Positions 31,927-44,294 are shown, numbered from the stretch's first letter. The stretch: DNA of 64,000 nucleotides from Heliocidaris erythrogramma (GCA_025617745.1 CM046873.1:30331410-30395409); one strand, 5' to 3'. Program-made: numbers and translations. The notes: generated by a model from the sequence alone, not told the origin.

Positions 31927-32178
31927 TTAACCCCTACCACGCCATGGACAGCAAATCCCGTCCAAATGTTGGACTGTTGAACATTTTGTTTAGGCTTAGA
32001 TTTGCTTGAAAATTCTTCCTCATACAGAAACCTGTGCCTTCAATATAGTGTTTATTCCTATGCAATATGTATCTTGGCCCACTTTGCTCAAGAAATAACT
32101 CATTAAAAGTTAATATTTAACTATTGAAAGTTCATTTTTGACAATTGCTCAAAAATCTGGTGGCATGGAAGGGGTTAA
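31927..32178. repeat. TTAA-bounded 250-bp MITE, copy 2 (inverted)
   Basis: Starts TTAACCCCTACCACGCCATG and ends GGCATGGAAGGGGTTAA. Its interior (acattttgtttaggcttaga, tacagaaacctgtgcct) is the reverse complement of 28735-28984. Confidence 0.88.
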
Positions 32179-32449
32179 GAAGGGAAAAGAAATTAAGGGG
32201 GTTTTAAAAAGGAAGTCACGGAAAGGAAGAGGAATGTTTAATGATAGTTCACCCTGAAAATTAACAAATGGAATAAAAAAAGTGAGGGACTTTGGGGAAT
32301 TAAACTGAGATTAAAAGGTTGCGGAACCTGGGCAAGGTAGTGGGAATAGCTATACCTTTTCAGCAAAAGTTGGTGAGAGGGCATGTTGAAAGGAAATGTG
32401 ACTTATGGATATGTTAAGCTTATAAAGAGATAAATGATTGAGATGATGA

Positions 32450-32700
32450 AGAAGAAAGAGAGAGAGAGAGAGAGCAGAAGGGGAGGGAAAAAAAATTATC
32501 CCAAAAGGAGATGTGAGAAAGAAAGAGAGAGAGAGAGTGTGGGGGGGGGGGTGAAAAGGGGGCAGGGGAGCGAGAGAGAAAAAAAATTGAAAGTGAATTT
32601 GAATTTAAGACTTGATGGGGGTCCTTCCTCACTCTCTCTTCCTGGCATAATCCTGTCATAAGAGGGGGTCCTCTTGTCACCCCTCCTCCTCCTCCTCCTC
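32450..32700. repeat. GA and G/T-rich low complexity
   Basis: (GA)n at 32456-32475 and 32521-32536, a G run at 32540-32550 and a CTC trinucleotide run at 32683-32700. Frames on both strands are artefacts. Confidence 0.85.
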
Positions 32701-33082
32701 ATTATGTAATACAGTACCCCTCATGTTCCCAATCTATATTATACCAGTAGTCTCATGTCCAAACTTTGTAAAGGGTCCATTTCAAATGGTAGATTATCAT
32801 CATTCAACACTTACTGTTGTGGATGTTACTGGTTTGGTATAAACACACATCATTCAAGTTTGATAATTTCTCTGAAATTCATCAAGCGATGGTCTTCATT
32901 AAAACCGTGCTAAATAGCATAGACACGATGAGTAGTTGCAGTGAGAATGGTGTATGAGGAGAGGAACACATATAGATGGTCTACAAAAAGCATTATAAAC
33001 ATATTGAGAAAGAAAGGATACCGGCACTCTCTTTCCCTACAAGTCTGCCTACTAGCTTTTATGCTGAAAAAGTGTAGAAAAA
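32701..33082. other. unannotated spacer
   Basis: Nothing supported. Confidence 0.4.
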
Positions 33083-33283
33083 AACTGTAGTGACCACCTG
33101 TTTATGAAGACCCCCCCCCCTTTTTTTTAGTAGTTCCCTTAGCCCTTTTCAACCCTATCATAAAGCCAACCTGTATATAAAGACCATGTTCTTGTTCCGT
33201 TGCAAAACTGAAGTTTTTATAGACCATCAAGTCTAGATGCTTAAACTCTATAAAACTGGTCTTTATACACAGGTTTGACTGCT
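33083..33283. repeat. degenerate CAGTSAAACCTG-family element
   Basis: ctgtagtgaccacctgttta at the left and tttatacacaggtttgactg at the right, with a C run inserted and decayed family words between. Confidence 0.65.
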
Positions 33284-33979
33284 CTTGTGGAAGTTAAAGG
33301 GTCATTGATACTTCTATTAACACCCAAAATTAGATTCTGGTGTTCTCGGCCCAGCATGGCAACATGGACCTTTAAATAGAAGGATAGGCTCTCCTTCCGT
33401 CTGGCTATTGTTTCTTTTTAATGCCCTTGTTTTTCCCTGAAGCTATCTCTTTCTTTCTCTCTCTCTCTCTTTCTCCCTCTGCCTGACCATTTAATAAGGG
33501 ATCATCTTGAAACTACTCATGTTAATCTGTTGAAAATGTATGTTATAGTGAAATCAAAATCGTTTTTCAACAGGTTTAGGTTAACTGCTGTTTTATAAGT
33601 CAAGTCATAGAATTAAAAAATATATTGATGAAAGAATTATTTCAAAGTTTGGTTTAATATGTAAGAACTTCTCATTTAAAACTGTGTTTTATTTGGTAGG
33701 CCTCCAGACAATCCAAATTTGATAAAATAAGTAAATAAACTTCTTAATTTTAGAAGGTTTTATACAAAGCGTCGCACACCTCAATTCGAATTCAGGTGTA
33801 CTTTTAGCAGGTTCACATTAAAAGAATTTACAAGGATTTGTGTGCGTCTTCATTTATGTATTGTGCTCATATCCATCACAAGGTATCACAATGTATCCTA
33901 AGGCTGCCTACATAGTACTACCAAGATCCTGGCTCAAGAGTCTAGTTAAGCTGCCTTATAAGGCTCTGAAAGCATTCCA
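33284..33979. other. unannotated stretch
   Basis: AT-rich with a short CT tract near 33446-33480. No exon is supported. Confidence 0.35.
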
Positions 33980-34127
33980 GGTACCCTTTCACTACACCTG
34001 GATGGGGAGTGGCAAAACTAAATTAATGTCTTGCTATTAAAAGGACATTATTGCCACAGCTGGGACTTGAACCACATGATTTACATTCAGATGAGATAAC
34101 CACTAGGCCACTACACCTCAACGCAGC
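33980..34127 (-). repeat. tRNA-derived SINE, minus strand
   Basis: Minus strand: gtagtggcctagtggttatc (A-box-like), then TGGTTCAAGTCCCAGC (B-box), then gcaataatgtccttttaat and a tail matching cacctggatggggagtggc. A SINE rather than a tRNA gene, because body and tail follow the tRNA-like head. Confidence 0.7.
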
Positions 34128-34539
34128 ATAATGGAAAACTGTAAAACTGTTTTGTACCTTACAGGTTTCATCTATATGAAACAAAATAAGAATGTATTTA
34201 TCAAGTTTCAGACACATCTTGACCTTTAAGAGACACATTACTTTGCTTCTGTAACCGCAGATGTCACTTTTAGTATTGACATTAAGATGCTCATCCTGAA
34301 TGGGATTGCCTTATAGACTGTACAAGGATAACTTAGTCTGCTCAGTACAGACTGTTGATGGTCAACCCTAATTATATAGAGAAGTAGATTTATATAGTGT
34401 TCATTACAGATACTATGTCTCTAAACTCTAATTACCCAGGTATGGGATGATGATGGCTTGCCAGCACACAATGTGTGCACATTCTCCACTCCCTGGTTTC
34501 TGGGAGCACTCCAGCTCGCCGCCACCATTTTACAGACAC

Positions 34540-34860
34540 CCACACTGCTGACCCAACCCCAAATTGATGTTGGCACCCTGCCATGCATCCATTTATACAC
34601 CTGTGTAGAGAGAGGCAATGTTTATTCAGTACCTTGCTTCGGGAAAATAAGTGCCCATTAATACACCTAGTTTGAGAGAAGCAATGTAGATTAAATAACT
34701 TTGCTTAGGGACATAAATGCCCATGTATTTTACAAAGCAAAGCGCCCAGTTATACAGCTGGGTTGAAAGAAGCAATGTAGATTAAATACCTTGTTTCAGG
34801 ACGTAAGTGCCGGGACTTTGACCCATGACCTTTACCTCTCTGGTCAAGTGTCTAAAAACT
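34540..34860 (-). repeat. three SINE-tail-like segments in a row
   Basis: The motif agaggcaatgt--attaa/cagtaccttgcttcggga, followed by aagtgcc, occurs near 34610, 34680 and 34768. The last copy continues into a B-box-like segment (gggactttgacccatgacc, minus strand). Frames on either strand are not genes. Confidence 0.6.
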
Positions 34861-36239
34861 TGCGTATAAGAATTTACAGAGTACATAGCTTTTAGAAGAC
34901 ATGAAAAATTTGAACATCCCATAGTTGAATTGTCAGAGGTTTGTCCAGCATAGCAACAACTAACATATGCAAGGTGGACTGCATCTATTGAGATACTGTA
35001 TTCATCTTCATAACAGACTAATATACTTCATCACCAGGGGTTGTGGGAAGAAACGATCATAAATTTGAATACATTAGTGAACTCGCCTATTACATATTGG
35101 GCATGCTGTATAATATCCAGAGGATTAGGATATGTGCACAGATACATTACGAAGGTCACATGCATTGTTCAGCTCTCTATAAAAAATGTTTGTTATGGTA
35201 GTCTTGTCATCATGCAGATTGAATGATATTGATTAGCCTTGGTCACAGGATTGTTCTATTAGCTGTGGTTTCCCATTGAAACATTCTTCTCCTTTCAATC
35301 CCAGTTAATGAGGTGACTGTATTCATTTTCCTTTAAAACCACAGGGATCGGCTAGTCTAGAAGCAGAGACCCTACAGGTATTTCAAAACTCCAATAAAAG
35401 TTGTGATGAGTTGAGCTATGAAGCCTCAGTATTTCCTTAAAACTGCAGTTAGAGTATTTGGTCTGTGTACGCCGACTCTATTTTGACACTTCATTAAATA
35501 GCAATTTGACTTTAGCCAAGCCTACATTAGCTTCACAGCAGTACAGACACTGTACAGATCCCATGTAAATGTAGTCTACAACTTAGGTAGTTCAGACCCT
35601 GCATTTTTGAGCTATGACCAACTAAAAGATTTCTTGTGCCTGCAAATTAAATGCAGTCTAATTAGTACACTTTTTTGTCAGAAATCTAATATACTGCTAA
35701 ATTGGGCAAAGATATGGTAATTTAGGGACTAAATCAGTGCATATGTTATAACTTGTATTTTTAGGGTGGGGATGGTGAAACACAACAGTTGATGTTTTAT
35801 TAAATTCTGTCATGTCGATATTATCATACAAATTCATTTTCCTTTTGAAAAATATGACGTTACTCTGGTTTTGATATTGCATCAAGTAACAGATTTTGTG
35901 AAATATCAGTTGCACGTTTTCCTAATTTAAATATCCTTGAAAGACTCTAGAAGCCATACAAGAAATAACCTGTATCAAGTGCATATGGAGCCAGTATTGT
36001 ATATTGTGATTTGTTCTCTACATGATATATTAGACAGCAAAATTACGCATTTAGCATTGAAGCTTTACCACAGACTGAGAATTTTCAATAACAACCTTCA
36101 TCATCAATTTAATGGGGGGGGGGGGAGTTTAACTGTAGATGCAGTATGATGGTGTAGCGCTCCAAATTTCAATATCAAGATTCAAATCGTCAGCTGGAAC
36201 AGCTCCAATGTCAACTTCCGAACTTTAACCCTGGACTAA
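34861..36239. other. unannotated stretch
   Basis: AT-rich with one G run at 36114-36125. No exon or repeat is supported. Confidence 0.35.
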
Positions 36240-36670
36240 ATACAATACCTTACCTTTGACTCTAAAGTCTAAACCTAACCTAAAACCCAATTGCAACCCT
36301 ATGTCTTTCCCTCCCCCCCCCCCCCTGAAAAAAAAGAAAGAAAATAAAATAAAGAAAAGAAAAGCCCAGAGCAATTGTCGCAGGAGTAGATGTTGGATCA
36401 GCGGAACAGCTGGGAAAAAGTTGCAGCCCGTCCCTAAAAACGTTTCAGTCTAATGCACAAGAATGCTGTTATGGATTAATTAATCTGCTCTTAATCTGCT
36501 CTTAATCACCCATCACCCCTCACCCATGTCCTCTGTAAGACTGACCCAAGGTAACCTAGGGTTCAACAGAGACCAACGGCTACGATTGATCGAAGACGTC
36601 GATCTGACTGTGATGGGTGATGCTATTGATTAGCTGAGTAGGGGCTTGGTAATACTTGTGCAGCGAAGAC
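36240..36670. promoter_or_regulatory. candidate conserved block after a C run
   Basis: A poly-C/A tract (36312-36345) precedes unique GC-balanced sequence with ctgctcttaat duplicated (36488-36507), cgatctgactgtgatgggtg and attgattagctgag. No open exon. Candidate regulatory DNA only. Confidence 0.2.
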
Positions 36671-36819
36671 TTTTGCAAGAAGAAAAGAAAATATTCATTA
36701 GGTGTGGTAGCAAATGAAAATTTGGACTGAACACGTTGAATACAGTGTCATACACTTTTACTTGTATCTGTTTTCATTTCCATTTTCTTTTTTCATTCAA
36801 CATGTGAACACTTCTTCCA

Positions 36820-37195
36820 GCCAATGGCTGTTTTGCAGCAAGTTTGTGCATGTATGCATGAGATGCATTACATTCATCAGGATGACGGGCAGTCAACCTG
36901 CCCGGAACGTCGAGACGCCTCATCTCTCCTGCTCTTCATCGCCGAGACTTCTCATCGGATCTATTCTCCACCGCCGAAACTCGTCACCTCATCTACTCTT
37001 CTTCTTCTTCCAGCCGCCTTTTCTCATCTGGTTTACAGTCCTTCTAAGGACTTCACCCTCTCTCACGAAAGATAACTTCTTATACCTTGTTACTTTCTCG
37101 ACTATCAATTTCTCATATTCTCCCCTTCTCTCATCATTTTCTACCCCCATTTCAATATCCCAACAGTCCTTATCAGGACTAACACATGGTGAACC
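36820..37195. repeat. probable retroelement end with a hammerhead-like hairpin
   Basis: At 36878-36908 the sequence CAGGATGAC-GGGCAG-tcaac-CTGCCC-GGAACGTC has a 6-bp stem between words close to the hammerhead core (CTGATGA ... GAAAC). C/T-rich sequence follows, with short hairpins cagtccttctaaggactt (37037) and cagtccttatcaggact (37154). The arrangement resembles noncoding ends of retroelements such as Penelope-like elements. The core differs from consensus at several positions, so cleavage is doubtful. Confidence 0.3.
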
Positions 37196-37571
37196 GTAAA
37201 CCTCCTTATTAAAAAAACGGTTTTAAGGACCATATAAAAATGATAGAAATACAATGTATTGATTTAGATTGTATAATTGCATTACATTGCTTCTGCCTTT
37301 CTCTGTTTCCCAATACATTACCCGTGTTTTTAAACCATCCAATTTTGTCGGATAAAAGAGAGACAGGGAATGTAAAAGCAGTATCTGATGAAGTCCTGTC
37401 ATCAATTGGCAAAAAAAAAATCAATAGCTGAATAAAAGTGAAGTGCATTGTACCTCTCTGATGCATCTATCCCCGTATTTGATGCGGATTGCATAAACAG
37501 CCAAAAAGTGAATATTTTATGTCAATGAATTTGTTATTCCCATGATTAAAGCATTCCCTCGGGTATCATTT

Positions 37572-38242
37572 TGTGACCCTCCACCACAAAACGACCAATA
37601 AGTCGCAATGGGAGTTCTAGAGTAAACAGCTGAAAAAGGTTGTTCGGGGTGGAAATATTTATTTTAAGTTTTTGGTATTTTCTGAAAGTATAGATATTAA
37701 TCTACCATCTGACAAATTTTCGGAGTAAAATACTATATTGAAATATGTTTTTACTCTTATTCAAAATGACCATTTTTTTCATGGACATTCAAACTTTGTG
37801 AGTCATCTTGCTGGGATTGTACTTCACATCGCTTTTCTGGTATAACTCAAAAACTTTGCAGTGTCTGATATTCAAAATCTACAGAAGAAAAGAAATATAT
37901 ATATTCTAAAGGTATGGAAAGTTTCAACCCAATCCAATGAGTACTTCACAGTGTAGGCTTTGGAGTTTTGACTCACCCTTTTGTGTGACAAACAATAGGA
38001 CACAGATTAGGCGCTCTGAAATGGTCACTCTTCTTTAGAGCCTGTTTTCTCTATTGTTTTGGTCATTAGCCTGTCTGACACTCAGACATTCTCATTGCAG
38101 TTTTTAAGGGTTTGCTAGGTCTATACAAGACAAGTTGTACCGGTCTATCATTTTAAAGCTTAGAATATCAGCTTTCAAACTGTGCTGAAATTTAAAAAAA
38201 CAAATTTCCGACTTATTGGTCGTTTTGTGGTGGAGGGTCACA
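37572..38242. repeat. 671-bp element with long terminal inverted repeats
   Basis: The left end TGTGACCCTCCACCACAAAA continues cgaccaataagtcg. The right end is the exact reverse complement (cgacttattggtcg then TTTTGTGGTGGAGGGTCACA). Arms are about 34 bp. The interior is AT-rich and noncoding. A non-autonomous DNA transposon. Confidence 0.92.
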
Positions 38243-39028
38243 TTTGTTATTTTGATTACCTATACTATATCACATTCTTGTTATTTTTGTCCTTTCTATG
38301 TCATTTCATAGAGTCTTTATTCAAGTTTTTGTGCCATTTTCTTATCGATTCTTTCCTGAAATCTCAATGTTTTAGGTAAATTATAAAAGGGAAATGTGGG
38401 GGCTACAGTGCTTTATAGTGATTTTATTAATTTGAACCGGTCGTGTTTTACAAGGGACTATTTTTAAAATTCTAATATTGGAAGGGCTTATTAATTTTAT
38501 TGAACTCATATCTCTACTGCCCCTCATTCTTTTCTAATCTCTATCAATCTGTCTTCTTTTGCCTGTTTCTATCTATTTTTCTCAAATCTTCCTCATCCAT
38601 ATCTCTCAGGCTTGCTTCTTTCTCTGTTACTGTTACAACCATTTACTTCATTATCTCCCTGTGGACTTGGCAATGTCTTTAATTATCTATCTCCTTGTTA
38701 CATCAATCCTCTTTAACTTTGTATTCACAGTTTCTCTTTTCATTTTTCAGATAGCTTACACCCTTTTTAGCCCCAAAATGTATTACAAATTTGTTTTGAA
38801 TCTTCCCCTTTTCATTAAAAACGGACTTGTGGTTTCGAAAGTGTTAACGAAACAACAACTCACGAACAACATGAGTTCACACGTGGCCATAACAATGGCC
38901 CTTGTACTGAGATTAAATCTTAATTTAACGTAAACAGAGAGGTCATCTTTAACAAGAGTTTGCTAAACTTAGTTTAATCTGTCCACAGAGTCCATGACTA
39001 CTACAGAGGACCCCCACCCACCCCCCTC
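38243..39028. other. unannotated stretch
   Basis: Pyrimidine-rich AT sequence. The frame at 38559-38933 is hydrophobic but has no domain or splice context. Confidence 0.35.
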
Positions 39029-39180
39029 CTGCTTGTGGTTTCGGTGACAACTACAAGTAAACTTAAAGTTTTGAAACTACGAATCGGTTCATACGGTCTG
39101 AAACTACAAAATAACTCTTAGTTTTGAAATTACAAGCAGAATGTAAAGTTTAGCTCCCTTCGTGTAAACCTGACTTATAA
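39029..39180. repeat. dispersed repeat with GTTTTGAAACTACAA words, copy 2
   Basis: acaactacaagtaaacttaa, gttttgaaactacgaatcgg, gttttgaaattacaagcag and tagctcccttcgtgtaa match 31713-31890 in the same order. Confidence 0.7.
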
Positions 39181-39339
39181 CACTTTTAAGATTAACATTT
39201 ATTAAATGGGTTGAGCAGAGAATTTATACTGTTTGATACATGTACATCTCTGTAAACATTCTTAATTGATGATACAAATCAGCAAATCCAGGGACATTGT
39301 TTTCAAAGTCGTACATGGCCAGACATTATTAATGGCTCT

Positions 39340-39770
39340 ATAATCAATGGCGTAGCCAAAGGAGATGGGGAGCAAGTGCCCCCTATAACATGGCACCAAA
39401 AAAATGCTACAGTACTAACAATAACAAAAAAGAGGGGGAAAAGGACAAGGAGAGGGGGAAGTGAATATTTAAAAAGGACCCCGCCCACACCCTCCCCCAT
39501 TCAATGGCCCTTTAATTTCACGTTTCATTCCCCCCCCCCCCCTCCCAAGGATTTTTTGACATTCCGTTATGAATATTCATTTATAAGCTGTATTGATTCT
39601 TCTTATGTACTTTCTTGTACAATGACGATAATCCAAAATTGTGGATTTTTATTTAAATAAACTGATTGGATATTAATTGATTGGATTTGCATCTGGCATC
39701 TGGTATAAGATCGGTGTCCCATCCCAAGCGCCCCCTCAGTGCATGTACCCACGCTATGCCACTCTCTGTA
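39340..39770. repeat. probable transposon with GGCGTAGCC ends
   Basis: tcaatggcgtagccaaagga at the left and cccacgctatgccactc at the right are roughly inverted. C runs and gccccct words lie between. Degenerate. Confidence 0.4.
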
Positions 39771-40074
39771 ATCATAAATAGTGCCGATCAATGAGATATA
39801 ACCGCATATATGATTTGACACGTCTCCATGATAAGATATCAGTCTCTACAAATATTACCATATTTATCATTTGAATGGAGATGATACATGTATTTACACA
39901 GTACACATTAATGTTCTGATAATGTTCTAAATGATATCTGTACTTGTTACGATAATGATATATGTAACTCCAGTCCAATCTTTACTCAGTGGGTTCGCTG
40001 TAAAAGACCCTTTTTGCAGCTGGCCCATATATCCGAAAGTTGAACATCGATTATAGTTTATTTTTGTAGAGCAA

Positions 40075-40190
40075 TCCTTTTCAGAGGACATTTCTACTAT
40101 GAAAATCTTCCATACTAACATAAAGAGAATGAAAAAGCTCACAAATTATTTTTTACCTTTCCCAGATCTCCCCCTTTTCTTTTACAAGAT
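40075..40190 (+). repeat. dispersed repeat shared with 58540-58650
   Basis: ggacatttctactatga, then tcttccatactaacataa, gaatgaaaaagct and ttttacctttcccag match 58545-58625 in order. Confidence 0.7.
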
Positions 40191-41018
40191 TGCAAAGGCA
40201 TTCAAAATATCAATTTACTGCATTTTCAGTATCCTTGTCTATTACCTATTGAAATATGCAAACTTTACAGTGACGTATTACATAATCCAAAAATGATTTC
40301 TGTGTGATATGCAATAGAGTATTGAAATTGCTGCTGTGTTGATTTTTCAAAAGTAGTTGTGATCGTGTTTATTGTATTCGGTCTGTAAGTAGGTTAAGCA
40401 TTAAGATAACAAAATTTGTATCAAGGTATATATATATATAAATTTCATTATATTCATTACATGTATTTATATAACGGATACACCCCCTTTTCAAGAACTT
40501 TGAATAGAAGATATGTATGTATATTTGATTTGACTTTTGATTCTAAATGATTTAAAGTAAAAGAAATGTAGTGAATTAGTGTTTCAAAGTTCAAACAAAA
40601 ATGTAATCACTTTTTATCTCAAGAATGCATGATTTATCTTGAGTACACATTGTAATAGATTTCTAAGAATTTGGTGATAGCTTACATGAAATAATTCAAT
40701 GGGTAAACCAGCAGTGCCTAGATTGCATTATTGTAAATAATCTTGGGTTAAGATTTCTTACATAATCTTGTCAAATGTGACTCCGCAAAATAGAAGCGCT
40801 ATGATGGAATATCTTGCTTACCGGTAACTTTTTTTGATTTTACACATGTGATAGCTACTGGGGCATAGTCAAAGAGAGATTGGGTCAGTTAAGCTTCAAA
40901 TAAGGCGGATAGTCCCATAGGTGCATATTTGTATAGGTACTTTCCATGTCGTTTTCAAAATTAATTTTGCTTGGCCAAGCATTCTTACCGCTATAAGGAG
41001 ATCCTCGATTCCAATTCA
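40191..41018. other. unannotated stretch
   Basis: AT-rich with a short TA run at 40430-40440. Nothing supported. Confidence 0.4.
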
Positions 41019-41023
41019 CAGTG

Positions 41024-41274
41024 GCCTGTATTCTGAACTCCGGTTTAACTTAAACCGCGGTTTAAGTGTGGTTTAAACTCAGTCTAAAACTGCCCTTTGA
41101 ACCATAGTTTTGGAAAATTACATTCTGAAATCCGGTTTAATTTAAACTCCAGTCTAGTATGGCTTATCTTTGTACAGAAATTTAGACTGGACTTACGGTT
41201 TTAGTCCGTTTTGATTAAAGCTCTGGTTTAACTTAGACTGGAGTTTAAGTTAAACCGGAGTTCAGAATACGGGC
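41024..41274. repeat. 251-bp MITE with 5-bp target duplication
   Basis: GCCTGTATTCTGAACTCCGG at the left and CCGGAGTTCAGAATACGGGC at the right are inverted ends. CAGTG flanks it on both sides (41019-41023 and 41275-41279). The interior repeats ggtttaa and ccagtcta words in both orientations. Confidence 0.9.
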
Positions 41275-41458
41275 CAGTGACTTTAAGCCAGTTTCTTCTG
41301 AAATATAGTGTCAATTTGTGTGTAAATTTAGGGTATTTTGTCCCATATGTTTACTGAATCCATCCTGATAATTGTTTGAATTGGATCATCCTAAAGTACT
41401 GTGGCTTAGATCAGACAAACTACCAAGGAAAATTACTCTTTTGATGTTGATATATTGT

Positions 41459-41537
41459 CTGTCTGCATGGAGCCAGAAGGGCGTTAACTCCACCATTTTG
41501 CACAGAGTTAACGTCCTTCTATCTCCAAACAGACGAT
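41459..41537. repeat. MITE of the GCCAGAAGGGCGTTAACTC family
   Basis: gtctgtctgcatggagccag and its inverted partner atctccaaacagacgat enclose ggcgttaactcc...gagttaacgtcc. One of the best-paired copies. Confidence 0.85.
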
Positions 41538-41561
41538 ACATGTTCATTACTCCGTTTGACC

Positions 41562-41746
41562 AACATGATGGTACTTATGTGTCCCACAAACTTTGGGGCA
41601 ACTATTTGCCCAAGTCAACTGATTTTGGCTCAACACCTAATTATGGCTCAAATTGTAGTAAATGTAGATGGTTATTGGGCAGAGCATCACCGAAGTCGGG
41701 CACGAAATTGCCCCAAAGTTGGTCAGACACATAATAACATCATGTT
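41562..41746. repeat. 185-bp fold-back element
   Basis: aacatgatggtacttatgtg, then acaaactttggggcaa at the left. The right arm reads ttgccccaaagttggt, then cacataataacatcatgtt. The arms pair over about 50 bp each. The frames here are incidental. Confidence 0.85.
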
Positions 41747-42269
41747 AGGCAATTTTCAGCCCACATTTTTTTGAACAGTTTAACTGCCCACAGACTGTCC
41801 TTGTCTGTTCTAGATACCTTTAAAAGAGGTTAGTATTGGAATTTAAACCCCCAAATCGGGTGATGGTAATCAGAGGGTTAATTTCTTCTCGTAACCTGGT
41901 TATTGCCGTCAATTGATTTATCATCACGTACCCTGGCAAACTATTTAAGTGTAATAAGATAAACCCTACAAATCGAAAGTCGTATTCCGGATTTAAGTGG
42001 CGCCCTCTTGACACAATTCAAGCAATCTATTAAACCATATGTTTATCTATCTGTTGGCCCTTGTTTTGTTGATTTTGACACCTTTATCCAAGTTGATAAA
42101 TATTTATTTGTATTTGTTGTACTCTGACTTCTCCTTTTTTATCATTTGAAATATTAGGACAAATTCTTATTTAGTCCATACTCTGAAGCAGTAGATTAAC
42201 CTTGTTCATCAAATGCATTCTATTATCTTTTTCCACATTCTACATATATTTCATACTGACACTAATACA

Positions 42270-42485
42270 TATTGATTCTCTCTCTCTCTCTCTCTCTCTC
42301 TCCACCCTTCTCTCTTTCTCTTTCTTCCTCCCTTTCCCTTTCTTCCTCCCTCTCCCCTTCCCACTACCTGCCTCTCTTCCCCATACCTCTCTTCTTTTTC
42401 TCCCTTGTATTTCTGTCACTCAATCTATCCCTTTTTCCCTAATGCTCTCTCTTCTTCCTTGTAATCTGAGGGGGGGGGGGGGTTA
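42270..42485. repeat. CT microsatellite and pyrimidine tract ending in poly-G
   Basis: (CT)n at 42277-42303, C/T-rich sequence, then a G run at about 42471-42482. Confidence 0.9.
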
Positions 42486-42554
42486 AAATCATGTATTGTT
42501 TTCTTTCTCATCAATATCAATTAATTGCAAAACCGTCTCTCTTTTCTTCTTCTT

Positions 42555-42900
42555 GCCCCCCCCCCCCATGCCTACTCTCTATCCCTCCTCTTTCTATCCC
42601 TCCTTCTCTCTCTCTCTCTCTCTATCCCTCCTCTCTCTATCCCTCCTTCTCTCTCTATCCCTCCTTCTCTCTCTATCCCTCCTTCTCTCTCTATCCCTCC
42701 TTCACTCTCTATCCCTCCTTCTCTCTCTATCCCTCCTTCACTCTCTATCCCTCCTTCTCTCTCTATCCCTCCTTCTCTCTCTATCCCTCCTACTCTCTCT
42801 CTCTCTCTCTCTATCCCTCCTTCACTCTCTATCCCTCCTTCTCTCTCTCTCTATCCCTCCTCTCTATCCCTCCTCTCTCTCTCTCTCTCTCTCTCTGTCA
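42555..42900. repeat. 18-bp pyrimidine minisatellite
   Basis: Units of TCCTTCTCTCTCTATCCC repeat at least nine times from about 42640, some with TTCACT variants, flanked by (CT)n. Because 18 is a multiple of three, all three plus frames stay open (up to 178 codons) with a six-residue period. No gene is implied. Confidence 0.92.
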
Positions 42901-43129
42901 CCCCTACCCTCTCTTCTCTTAATCTTAAAAAAGTTTGGAATCAGAGGAGGGGGGGGGGCAAAGTTATGTAATACTGGTTGTTTCGCCCATCAATATAATT
43001 GCTCTTTACCTCTAAATAACCCTTTGATCTAAACTGAATCAGCAGGATGCATCAAAGAAGGAGTGGTGGGATCCAGCTAGCTATGGGGTAAACCCTGCAC
43101 CCTCCTTGTTTGATGGGGGTAGGATTTAG

Positions 43130-43375
43130 GTGAAAGGGGGGGGGGGGCGGGGGGCTGTCAATAGTAGTTATATCTCCATGAAAGGGCGTGTCAAAGGTGC
43201 ATTCACAGCTGAGTTGACATCCAAAACTAGATACGGGTTTTTTCAATTCTAGGGGCCCATGTGAGGTAATAGAGGGTTGTTTAGCTAGGGTGGGGATATC
43301 TATTCTAAGAAGTAACTTGTAAGGGTAATATACATGTAGCTTGTTTGTTGTGGGATTGGATTGGGGGGGGGGGGG
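43130..43375. repeat. stretch bearing G runs
   Basis: G runs at about 43136-43153 and 43363-43374 in mixed sequence. Confidence 0.8.
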
Positions 43376-44294
43376 TGCTGGAGTTGATATGAGTTGTATT
43401 ATAAGATCATAAAACTTCTGGCCCTATAGTTTAACTTAAGTCTCTGCTACAGTGTACCGTCTATTTTGATTTTTCACATCAATAATATTATGAAGTGGGT
43501 ACTTCATTATGGAATCATTTCTGAAACTATACCCATCTCCTACTTGCAAATTCTTTGTCTTCCCTCCCCACCTCCACCCCTCTCCAGCACCCACTTCTTG
43601 TATGCTAACATACCAACTCCCCCTAATTACTAAACCATGTAGATGATGGATTCTCAAATTCCATCATTAAGATTATCATGACAGTCTGATGTTCTAATAC
43701 CCTACATGTTTTGCAATACGGGTGAAATGAAGTTTCCATGGTTTTTGAATATTCCTGATATCATTTACAGAATCAAGCAATATCTGACATCCCCCCAATA
43801 CTACAATTTCCATTTTAGCCTACATTTTGTATTCAAGCCTATCTACCCAGCTACAGCATTTGGTGTGCTTTGAAACTGTAATAGGTTGGACCCTTTTATG
43901 ACCACTGCCAAGGACCAAGTATCAATTCTCTATTATCCTTGACTTTGCAGTGTTGAAGGGGTTACTGGTACCCATTCACCAAAGAGCTATCTCCATTATG
44001 CTGGAGTGAATCCAATTTTATGGGATTTAAATTTTCATCCATGTAGGAGGGTGCACGTCATTGATTATTGAGGAATGCTGCCCCTTTTATTCCACCCTCT
44101 AATTTAGCAGAAGAAGAATGAGTGTTTACAACGCCCCCTCACTGTTTCAAGCTCTTCGCCGCTGACCCATCTTCATGACATTTTGTATGTCTCTCTCTGT
44201 GTGATAGAACCAATGTATTCCAGTGGAATTATTATCTAGCATTCCTCAGCATATACACTGCAAGAGGACCAGTCATATAAAAAAATGATTTTTG
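43376..44294. other. unannotated stretch
   Basis: No supported exon or repeat. Confidence 0.4.

Noticed and set aside
33980..34127. Possible tRNA gene on the minus strand
   Set aside because: A-box and B-box are present, but SINE body and tail follow and no full cloverleaf is visible. The same holds at 2623, 22886, 47100, 53670 and 55130.
42491..43032. Three long frames of Ser/Leu/Pro/Tyr repeats
   Set aside because: Generated by an 18-bp minisatellite whose length is a multiple of three.
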